The notes beneath the pieces are model-generated. The model did no database searches. It had not been told where the DNA came from and saw only the letters and a list, made by a program, of their open reading frames with translations. 64,000 nucleotides of DNA, taken from NCBI RefSeq assembly GCF_001905885.1, contig NZ_LIYH01000003.1, forward strand, positions 124,001 to 188,000, read 5' to 3'. Shown here one piece after another: positions 26,529 through 33,299 of this stretch. Numbering within the stretch: position 1 is the first letter of the stretch; the number at the start of each line of letters is the position of its first letter. The translations under genes were made by a program, and so were the position numbers. The stretch comes from Streptomyces sp. CB03234 (GTDB lineage: Bacteria > Actinomycetota > Actinomycetes > Streptomycetales > Streptomycetaceae).

Positions 26529-27325
26529 GCCTGTGCCTCCCAGCGGGCCAGCTGCGGGACCTCGGCCGGGGAGGCGTCCTCGGCGGCCTGTTCGTCGACG
26601 ACGCCCAGGTAGCGGCGGCGTACCTCGTCGGAGGCGGCGAGCTCGGCGGCGGGGCCTTCGATGGTGACCTCGCCGACTTCCAGGACGTACGCGTGCGTGG
26701 CGAGGCGCAGCGCGAGGGCGGCGTTCTGCTCGACGAGGAGGACGGAGGTGCCCTGGGCGTGGATCTCGCGGATGGTGTCGGCGATCCGGGCGGCCATCAG
26801 CGGGGCGAGGCCCAGGGACGGCTCGTCGAGCAGGAGGAGGCGCGGGGATGCCATCAGGGCGCGGGCGACGGCGAGCATCTGCTGTTCGCCGCCGGAGAGG
26901 AGGCCGGCGCGCTGGCGGGCGCGTTCGGCGAGGACGGGGAACAGCTCGTGGACGCGCTTCAGCGCGGCGGCCTTTCCGGTACGGGCGGCGGTGAGGGCGC
27001 CCGCACGGAGGTTGTCCTCGACGGTCATGCGGGCGAAGACCTGGCGGCCCTCGGGTACGTGGCAGAGCCCGGCCGCGACGACCCGGTCGGGCGGCAGGGT
27101 GTGCAGCGGGCGGCCGGCGAAGGTGACGGTGCCGGCGGTGGCGGCGCCGCCGTGGAAGGAGAGTGTGCGCGACAGGGCGCGCAGCAGGGTGGACTTGCCG
27201 GCGCCGTTGCCGCCGAGGACGGCTACGACCGCGCCGTCCGGTACGTCCAGCGATACGTCGCGCAGTGCCCGTACCTTGCCGTACCCGGCTGTCAGACCCC
27301 GCACCCGCAGGGCGGCAGCGCTCAT
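26525..27325 (-). CDS. livF: Branched-chain amino acid ABC transporter ATP-binding protein, LivF type
   Basis: The 266-residue ATPase is the first gene of the liv operon. Walker A GGNGAGKST, signature LLSGGEQQMLAVARAL, Walker B LLLLDEPSLGL and switch region LLVEQNAALAL are all present, and GLCHVPEGRQVFARMTVEDNL is typical of LivF. The ATG at 27325 follows AGGGG at 7 bases. A 7-4-7 dyad lies 112 bases upstream in the gap shared with the PucR-type regulator gene. Confidence 0.93.
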   Translation of the reverse strand: MSAAALRVRGLTAGYGKVRALRDVSLDVPDGAVVAVLGGNGAGKSTLLRALSRTLSFHGGAATAGTVTFAGRPLHTLPPDRVVAAGLCHVPEGRQVFARMTVEDNLRAGALTAARTGKAAALKRVHELFPVLAERARQRAGLLSGGEQQMLAVARALMASPRLLLLDEPSLGLAPLMAARIADTIREIHAQGTSVLLVEQNAALALRLATHAYVLEVGEVTIEGPAAELAASDEVRRRYLGVVDEQAAEDASPAEVPQLARWEAQA

Positions 27326-27436
27326 GGATTTCCCCTCGTCGGTGTGTTCGATCGCGCTCACCCCAGCACCGGGGCGGGAATCCCGTCCACGCTCGTGGCC
27401 GGAATCGCTGCCGTTGCCCAGCGGGCGCGGAGGCCG

Positions 27437-27454
27437 GTTGTGCACGCGCACAAC
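27437..27454. promoter_or_regulatory. Dyad GTTGTGC-N4-GCACAAC between livF and the PucR-type gene
   Basis: A perfect 7-4-7 inverted repeat (spacer ACGC) lies in the 182-base divergent promoter region, 54 bases before the regulator start and 112 bases before livF. It is the only dyad of this quality there and is the best candidate operator. Confidence 0.55.
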
Positions 27455-27507
27455 AGTGCGCGTCAGGGGCATGCCGGATGGGGTGCGGAGGTGGCATCCT
27501 CCCGGCC

Positions 27508-28704
27508 ATGGGAGTCCGCAGACCGCGTACAGGCGATGACTGGAAACTGCTCGCGCAGGCGTGTACGGCGCTGCTGGAGCGGCTGCCCGAGCTGGTGGAC
27601 GAGCACGTGCGGGAACTGCACGAGTACTCCCCCGCGTACGGCCGGGTCATCGGCTACGACCAGCACTGGCAGGAGGCGCGGGAGGCGATGCGGATCGGCA
27701 TCGAGACGATCACGGCGCCGCCCGCGTCACCGCGCCGCGACCTGGAGCACGCGGAGTGGCTGGGGCGGCGGCGTGCGGAGCAGGGCCTGCCGCTGGAGCT
27801 GGTCGTGCGCGCCTACCGGATGGCGGGGCACCTGGTGTGGGACGCGCTGCTGGAGGACGCGGGCGCGGACGCGCGGCGGCTGGCCGCGCTGCTGCAGGCC
27901 GCGACGATGGTGTGGTCGGCGGTGGACGCGCAGGCCGACACGGCGTCGGAGGCGTACCGGGTGACGGAGCTGGAGCTGCGGCGTCGTACCGACGAGCAGT
28001 TGCAGGCGCTGCTGGACGCGCTGCTGGACGGCGGCCGGTCGCCGGAGGTCTCGGCGCGGGCGGCGGCGGGCCTGGACCTGCCGGAGCGCGGGCGGTACGC
28101 GGTGGTGGTGCTGCGCAGCGAGCGGCGGGACGTGGCGCACCGGCGGCTGGCGGGGGCGGGGCTGCGGTTCATCTGGCGGATGCGGACCGACTGCGAGATC
28201 GGTGTGGTGTCGCTGGACGAGGGTACGGGGCTCGACGCGCTGGCGGAGCTCATGGAGGGGCGGTGCCGGGGCCCGGGCGGCATCAGCCCCGTGGTGGTGG
28301 GCCTGACGGAGCTGGGCGCGGCGCGGCGGCTGGCGGAGCTGGCGCTGCGTACGTGTCCGGCGGACGCCCCGGCGATCGTGCGCCTGGACCGCCGGATGCC
28401 GGGCGCGCTGGTGGTCGGCCAGCCGGAGCTGGGCTCGCTGCTGGTCTCGGAGGTTCTGGGCGCCCTGCTGGACCTGGACCCGGCCGACCGGGCGGTGCTC
28501 CTGGAGACCCTGGACGTCTGGCTGGACTGCGAGGGCTCGGCGGGGCGGGCGGCGAGCCGCCTGTACTGCCACCGGAACACGGTCTTCAACCGCTTGCGCC
28601 GGCTGGAGCAGCTCACCTCCCGCTCGCTGTCCCGGCCACGGGACCTGACGGAGATGACCCTCGCGCTGGACGCCTTCCGCCTGACGGCGGGTCAGGGGGC
28701 GTGA
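27508..28704 (+). CDS. PucR/CdaR-type transcriptional regulator
   Basis: This 398-residue protein lacks the classical N-terminal PucR domain but has a helical N-terminal region with DLEHAEWLGRRRAEQGLPLE, a GGDEF-like middle region, and the C-terminal PucR helix-turn-helix (AGRAASRLYCHRNTVFNRLRRL). It is divergent from livF, so it likely controls uptake and use of the liv substrate. The ATG at 27508 has only GGAG at long distance. Its last bases abut the CBM2 relic on the opposite strand. Confidence 0.87.
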   Translation: MGVRRPRTGDDWKLLAQACTALLERLPELVDEHVRELHEYSPAYGRVIGYDQHWQEAREAMRIGIETITAPPASPRRDLEHAEWLGRRRAEQGLPLELVVRAYRMAGHLVWDALLEDAGADARRLAALLQAATMVWSAVDAQADTASEAYRVTELELRRRTDEQLQALLDALLDGGRSPEVSARAAAGLDLPERGRYAVVVLRSERRDVAHRRLAGAGLRFIWRMRTDCEIGVVSLDEGTGLDALAELMEGRCRGPGGISPVVVGLTELGAARRLAELALRTCPADAPAIVRLDRRMPGALVVGQPELGSLLVSEVLGALLDLDPADRAVLLETLDVWLDCEGSAGRAASRLYCHRNTVFNRLRRLEQLTSRSLSRPRDLTEMTLALDAFRLTAGQGA

Positions 28705-28938
28705 CCCCTGACCGAAGCTCGTGGAAGCCCCGACGGCCAGGCTGCCGTTGCCGTTGCCGTTCGGCCTCATCGTCCTGACGTTTCCGCTGCTGTCCCAGCC
28801 GGGTGTGCCGTTCCAGGTCGCGGAGATCTCCTGCGGAGGCGTCACGGTGACGGTGACGGTCCACGTGCTGATCGGGGCGCTGCCCGCCGTCACGGTCACC
28901 GTGCCGTTGAAGCGGTCGCTCCACTCCGCCGACCGTTC
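28702..28938 (-). pseudogene. Relic of a cellulose-binding module (CBM2)
   Basis: On the minus strand, directly after a TGA at 28939-28941, an uninterrupted frame reads as part of a family 2 carbohydrate-binding module: EWSDRFNGTVTVTAG, PISTWTVTVTVTPPQ, ATWNGTPGWDSSGNV and LAVGASTSFGQGS. The conserved Trp residues and the W-N-G-T, S-T-S-F-G patterns match cellulose-binding domains of secreted Streptomyces glycoside hydrolases. There is no start codon context, no catalytic domain and no signal peptide, and the similarity stops where the PucR-type gene ends. It is the debris of a lost xylanase or cellulase gene. Confidence 0.75.
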
Positions 28939-28947
28939 TCAACCTTT

Positions 28948-28958
28948 CGAAACTTTCG
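28948..28958. promoter_or_regulatory. Orphan xylanase-type operator CGAAACTTTCG
   Basis: CGAAACTTTCG, identical to the operator before bxlE, is followed by a second imperfect copy (GAAACTTCTTCG, 28959-28970). It sits 10 bases upstream of the CBM2 relic on the relic's coding strand, with no intact gene to control. Confidence 0.65.
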
Positions 28959-29057
28959 GAAACTTCTTCGAGTGCCGGCGAGACCATAGGGTCGACCCCA
29001 TGGGTGGTCAACCGCTCGCGCGGAGCGCGAGCGGGAGCGGTTCGGGGGTGTGGTCCG

Positions 29058-30080
29058 TCAGTGGCCCGGCGGGGGCGCGGTGCTCTGGCGTACCACCAGC
29101 TTGGTGGCCAGCTCCATGCGCAGCGCGGGCCTGCCCGGGTCCTGGGGGCGCAGCAGCATGCGGGCCGCCTCCTCGGCCATCTGCCGCAGCGGCTGGTGGA
29201 CGGTCGTCAGCGCCGGGCTCGACCACTGGGCGAGCGGGACGTCGTCGTACCCCACCACGGAAAGGTCACGGGGGACGCTCAGTCCCTTCAGGCGCGCCGC
29301 CTCCAGGACGCCGAGGGCCTGCAGGTCGCTGCCGGCGAAGACGGCGGTGGGCCGGTCCGGGCCGTCGAGCAGGTCCATGGCGTGCGAGAAGCCTCCCTGG
29401 ACGTGGAAGTCGCCGAACCGTACGAACCGGGGGTCGGGGTCCAGGCCCGCCATGGCCATGGCGGAGCGGTAGCCGTCGAGCCGGGCCAGGGAGCACATCA
29501 TGTCCTCGGGACCGGTGATGATCGCGATGCGCTCGTGCCCGGAGTCGATGAGGTGGCGGGTGGCCGCCATGCCGCCGGCCCAGTTGGCCGAGCCGACGGA
29601 GGGCACGTCCGGCTCGGGGTCGCCCGCCGGGTCGATGATGACGAACGGGATGGCGCGGGAGCGGAGTTGCCTCTTCACCCGGTCCGGCAGGGTGGAGAAG
29701 ACGAGGACGACCCCGAGCGGGCGGCGCCGCAGCACCCCGTCGACCCAGTCGGGGCCGGGGGCGTGACGGGTTCCGCTCTCGGTCAGCACCACACTGGCGT
29801 GGTTCTCCTTCGCGACGTTCTCGACGCCGCGGATGAGCTCCATCGCCCAGACGCTCTCCAGCTCGTGGAAGACCAGCTCGATCAGGGGCGCCTGGGGCGT
29901 GCCGTGCGCACGGCGTCGGTAGCCGTGGGCCTCCAGCAGCCCCTCGACCTTGGCCCGGGTCGGCCGGGAGACGTCGGAACGGCCGTTGAGGACTTTCGAA
30001 ACTGTCGAGAGGGAGACACCGGCCTGCGTGGCCACCTCCGCGAGGGTCACCCGGCCGTCCGCCACGTCGTCTTCACGCAT
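29058..30080 (-). CDS. bxlR: LacI family repressor, probable xylooligosaccharide regulator BxlR
   Basis: The 340-residue protein has an N-terminal LacI helix-turn-helix (VTLAEVATQAGVSLSTVSKVLNG) and a periplasmic-binding-like effector domain (GVVLVFSTLPDRV, IAIITGPEDMM, VFAGSDLQALGVLEAA, SVVGYDDVPLAQW). It is divergent from a sugar ABC importer and GH3 enzyme, the bxlR-bxlEFGA arrangement described in Streptomyces. Expected to bind CGAAA-N-TTTCG sites and be released by xylobiose or a similar sugar. The ATG at 30080 has only a weak ribosome binding site. A near-perfect operator lies within its own coding sequence. Confidence 0.85.
   Translation of the reverse strand: MREDDVADGRVTLAEVATQAGVSLSTVSKVLNGRSDVSRPTRAKVEGLLEAHGYRRRAHGTPQAPLIELVFHELESVWAMELIRGVENVAKENHASVVLTESGTRHAPGPDWVDGVLRRRPLGVVLVFSTLPDRVKRQLRSRAIPFVIIDPAGDPEPDVPSVGSANWAGGMAATRHLIDSGHERIAIITGPEDMMCSLARLDGYRSAMAMAGLDPDPRFVRFGDFHVQGGFSHAMDLLDGPDRPTAVFAGSDLQALGVLEAARLKGLSVPRDLSVVGYDDVPLAQWSSPALTTVHQPLRQMAEEAARMLLRPQDPGRPALRMELATKLVVRQSTAPPPGH
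29997..30007. promoter_or_regulatory. Operator-like CGAAACTGTCG inside bxlR
   Basis: One mismatch from the operator CGAAACTTTCG. It is within the DNA-recognition-helix codons (Thr-Val-Ser-Lys-Val), where the uncommon codons GTT and AAA are needed to form it. Confidence 0.4.
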
Positions 30081-30136
30081 GCACGAAGGATAGGTCACGA
30101 CCCTGGTAACGGTTTGATCGCGCCGCCGCATGCCCG

Positions 30137-30166
30137 TTGACCCTTCGTCAGCGCTCCCCATACTGT
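30137..30166 (+). promoter_or_regulatory. Predicted bxlE promoter
   Basis: TTGACC (30137-30142), an 18-base spacer and TACTGT (30161-30166) form one of the best sigma-70-like promoters in the window. The operator at 30197 lies about 25 bases downstream of the expected start, so repression could act as a roadblock. Confidence 0.6.
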
Positions 30167-30196
30167 CCGGAGCTGCGGCAATTTCGGCACATAGAT

Positions 30197-30207
30197 CGAA
30201 ACTTTCG
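30197..30207. promoter_or_regulatory. bxlE operator CGAAACTTTCG
   Basis: A CGAAA-C-TTTCG dyad 14 bases before the bxlE start codon. This is the pattern reported for BxlR/XlnR-type control of xylan genes in Streptomyces. Confidence 0.7.
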
Positions 30208-30221
30208 AAGAATGGACGACG

Positions 30222-31538
30222 ATGAAGATACGTGCGCGGTATCCCCGCATGCTCGCCTGCGGCGCGGCCCTCGCCCTGACGCTGGGCCTCGCGGCCTGCG
30301 GTGGCGGTGGCGCCGGCGGGAGCGGACGGGCCTCGTCGGGCGAGGACGAGATCCACGTCCTCGTCTACGGAGACGCCACCAACAAGGTCGAGCAGCAGCT
30401 CGTCGACACCTTCAACCGGACCTCGAAGGTCAAGGTCGTCCTGGACACCATCCCGGGCGCCGACTACCAGCAGAAGCTCCAGACCGTCATCAACACCCCG
30501 CAGGCCCCGGACGTCTTCTTCAACTGGGGCGGCGGCAGCATCCAGCCGTACGTCGAGGCGGGCCTGCTGATGCCGCTGGACGGCTTCATCAAGAAGGACC
30601 CGGGCCTGAAGTCCCACTTCCTGCCGTCGGTCTTCAACACCGCCGTCATCGACGGCACGCCCTACGGCGTACCGATGCGCGGCACCCAGCCGGTGCTGCT
30701 GTTCCACAACAAGAAGGTGCTGGCCGACGCGGGCGTGACACCGCCGAGGACCTGGGAGGAGCTGCTCGCCGCCGTCGAGGCCCTCAAGGCGGAGGGCGTC
30801 ACGCCCATCGCGCTCGGCGGTGGCGACAAGTGGCCCACGCTGATGTGGTTCCAGTACCTGTACGACCGCGTCGCCGGCCCCGAGCTGTTCCAGAAGGCGC
30901 TCGACGGCGACAAGAGCGCCTGGGAGAGCGCGGACAGCCGCAAGGCCCTGGGCATGATCAAGGAGCTGATCGACGCGGGAGCCTTCGGCACCAACGCCGA
31001 CTCGGTGAAGTTCACCGACGGCGGCTCGCCCGCGCTCCTGGCCAGCGGCAAGGCCGGCTTCGAGCTGATGGGGTCGTGGGCGTACGCCACCCAGCAGGAG
31101 GCCGACGCCGAGTTCGCCGCCAAGGACCTCGGCTACACCGCCTTCCCGACGGTCGCGGGCGGCAAGGGCGACCCCGCCAACCTCGTCGGCAACACCAACA
31201 ACTTCTACTCGGTGCTGAAGAAGACCCGACACCCCGACACCGTGGCCGAGTTCCTGAAGCTCATGTACTCCGACCGGTTCGTCCAGCAGCAGCTGGCCAT
31301 CGGGAACCTGCCCACGACCACGAACACCGAGAAGTTCCTGGACACGGCGGCGAACCCGGCGTACTCCCGCTTCCAGTTCGACCTGGTCAAGAAGGCCCCC
31401 GCCTTCCAGCTCTCCTGGGACCAGTCCTACCCGCCGGCCGCCATCACGCCCATCCACCAGGCGGTGCAGCGGTTCTTCAACGGACAGACCGATACGGATG
31501 GCTTCATCGAGGCCATGCAGGCCCTCCCCACCGCCTGA
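30222..31538 (+). CDS. bxlE: Sugar ABC transporter substrate-binding lipoprotein BxlE
   Basis: The 438-residue protein is a type I sugar-binding receptor. It has a signal peptide with lipobox LAAC (Cys near residue 27), then a Gly/Ser linker and HVLVYGDATNKVEQQLVDTF leading the binding fold; aromatic residues such as FFNWGGGSIQPYV and WDQSYPPAA suit sugar stacking. It should deliver xylobiose or related oligosaccharides to BxlFG. The operator lies immediately upstream and the permease gene starts 2 bases after its stop. The specific sugar is inferred from operator type and the GH3 enzyme. Confidence 0.88.
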   Translation: MKIRARYPRMLACGAALALTLGLAACGGGGAGGSGRASSGEDEIHVLVYGDATNKVEQQLVDTFNRTSKVKVVLDTIPGADYQQKLQTVINTPQAPDVFFNWGGGSIQPYVEAGLLMPLDGFIKKDPGLKSHFLPSVFNTAVIDGTPYGVPMRGTQPVLLFHNKKVLADAGVTPPRTWEELLAAVEALKAEGVTPIALGGGDKWPTLMWFQYLYDRVAGPELFQKALDGDKSAWESADSRKALGMIKELIDAGAFGTNADSVKFTDGGSPALLASGKAGFELMGSWAYATQQEADAEFAAKDLGYTAFPTVAGGKGDPANLVGNTNNFYSVLKKTRHPDTVAEFLKLMYSDRFVQQQLAIGNLPTTTNTEKFLDTAANPAYSRFQFDLVKKAPAFQLSWDQSYPPAAITPIHQAVQRFFNGQTDTDGFIEAMQALPTA

Positions 31539-31539
31539 C

Positions 31540-32451
31540 ATGACGACACAGACGACACGGGCCCGTTCCGCCGGCGCGACTCACGTCGGCCGCCCGGGAT
31601 TCGCCTGGGCGATCCCCGCCACGGTGTTCTTCGCCCTCTTCGCGATCGCCCCGCTGATCATGGTCGCCGTGCTGTCGTTCATGAGCTGGAACGGCCTCGG
31701 CTCACCCGCCTTCGTGGGCCTGGACAACTGGACCCGGGTCTTCGACGACCCCGTCATGATCGAGAGCATCTGGCTGAGCCTGCTGCTCACCGTGCTCGGC
31801 GTGGCCCTCCAGACACCGCTGAGCATCCTGCTCGGCGTCTGGGCCGCCGGCCGGCAGCGCAACCGCGCGGTGCTCTCCGCCATCTACTTCGTCCCGCTCC
31901 TGCTGTCCTCCACCGCGGTGTCCGTGCTGTGGCGGGGACTGCTCGACCCCAACTTCGGGGTGCCCTCCGAGATCACCTGGCTGTTCGGTGACGGCAACCT
32001 CTTCGGCGAGCAGGCGACCGCCATCGGGGTGCTGGCCTTCGTCAGCACCTGGCAGTTCACCCCGTTCCACACCCTGCTCTACCAGGGCGCCGCCAGGGCC
32101 ATCCCCCCGGTGCTCCACCAGGCCGCGGAGATCGACGGCGCCGGGCGGTACCGGCGGTTCTTCCACATCACCCTGCCGCAGCTGCGCAACGCCGTCATCA
32201 CCTCGACGATCCTGATGGTCGTCGGCGGGCTCACCACCTTCGAGACCGTCCTCATCCTCACCCAGGGCGGGCCTGGGACGGACACCACCATCACCGCGTT
32301 CTACATGTACCAAAAGGCCTTCAAGGGCTTCGACTTCGGAGCCGGCGCCGCCATCGCCCTGGTGCTGGTCGCCGCGGCGACGGTCGTCTCGCTGATCGTG
32401 GTGCGCGTCTCCGGCTACGACAAGATGCGCAGCGCCATGGAGGGGCTGTGA
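31540..32451 (+). CDS. bxlF: Sugar ABC transporter permease BxlF (MalF-like)
   Basis: This 303-residue permease has six membrane segments (first: FAWAIPATVFFALFAIAPLI) and the EAA loop EIDGAGRYRRFFHITLPQLR that docks on the ATPase. No ATP-binding gene is in this operon, as usual for Streptomyces sugar importers served by a shared MsiK-type ATPase encoded elsewhere. It overlaps bxlG by 4 bases (GTGA). Confidence 0.9.
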   Translation: MTTQTTRARSAGATHVGRPGFAWAIPATVFFALFAIAPLIMVAVLSFMSWNGLGSPAFVGLDNWTRVFDDPVMIESIWLSLLLTVLGVALQTPLSILLGVWAAGRQRNRAVLSAIYFVPLLLSSTAVSVLWRGLLDPNFGVPSEITWLFGDGNLFGEQATAIGVLAFVSTWQFTPFHTLLYQGAARAIPPVLHQAAEIDGAGRYRRFFHITLPQLRNAVITSTILMVVGGLTTFETVLILTQGGPGTDTTITAFYMYQKAFKGFDFGAGAAIALVLVAAATVVSLIVVRVSGYDKMRSAMEGL

Positions 32452-33299
32452 GGAGACGACCGTCCGGGGCGAGGTCCGCGACCGGGCGCCGCCCCCACTA
32501 CCTCGCCGGCGCCGGCTCGCTCGTCTGGCTGTTCCTGGTCGGCCTGCCGCTGTACGTGATGCTCGCCGCGAGCGTCCGGTCCCGGTCGGACTACGCCCGG
32601 CGCGGCCCGCTCGCCTTCCCGGAGAGCGTCACCTCCGACAACTACACCGGGGCCTTCACCAGCGGGTTCGGGCAGTACTTCGTCAACACCGTGATCGTCA
32701 CGGTGTGCGTCGTCGCCCTGGTGCTGGTGCTCGTACCGCCGCTGGCCTTCGCGATCGTACGCAGCCGCTCCCGGCTCCTGTCGGGGGTCTTCCGGCTCTT
32801 CCTGCTGGGCCTGGCCATTCCGGCACAGGCCGTGATCGTCCCGATGTTCTACCTGATCAGCCAGGCGGGCCTGTACGACAACCTCATCGGCGTCGTCCTG
32901 CCCACCGCCGCCTTCTGCCTGCCGGTCTCCACGCTGATCCTCAGCGGCACCATGCGGGACATCTCACCCGAGCTGTACGAGGCCATGGCCATGGACGGCG
33001 CCCCGCCGCGGCAGATCTTCTTCCGGCTCGTCCTGCCCCTGTCCAGGGGCGGACTGTCGACGATCACGGTGTTCTCCGCACTCCAGGCGTGGAACGGCTT
33101 CCTGTTCCCCCTCGTCCTGACCCAGTCCGAATCCACCAAACTGATCACCCTGGGTCTCTACAACTTCCAAACCGAGCACGGGATCGACATCCCCGGGCTG
33201 CTGGCAGCCGTGGTGCTGTCCACGATGCCCGTCCTGCTCGTCTACCTGTTCGCCCGCCGCGCCCTGGTCCAGGGCCTCATGGGCGTCGGAGGAAAGTGA
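32448..33299 (+). CDS. bxlG: Sugar ABC transporter permease BxlG (MalG-like)
   Basis: This 283-residue permease has six membrane segments and the MalG-type EAA loop (YEAMAMDGAPPRQIFFRLVLP). It pairs with BxlF to form the channel. The GTG start overlaps the bxlF stop codon, and the next gene starts at its own stop, giving a fully coupled operon. Confidence 0.9.
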   Translation: MRRRPSGARSATGRRPHYLAGAGSLVWLFLVGLPLYVMLAASVRSRSDYARRGPLAFPESVTSDNYTGAFTSGFGQYFVNTVIVTVCVVALVLVLVPPLAFAIVRSRSRLLSGVFRLFLLGLAIPAQAVIVPMFYLISQAGLYDNLIGVVLPTAAFCLPVSTLILSGTMRDISPELYEAMAMDGAPPRQIFFRLVLPLSRGGLSTITVFSALQAWNGFLFPLVLTQSESTKLITLGLYNFQTEHGIDIPGLLAAVVLSTMPVLLVYLFARRALVQGLMGVGGK

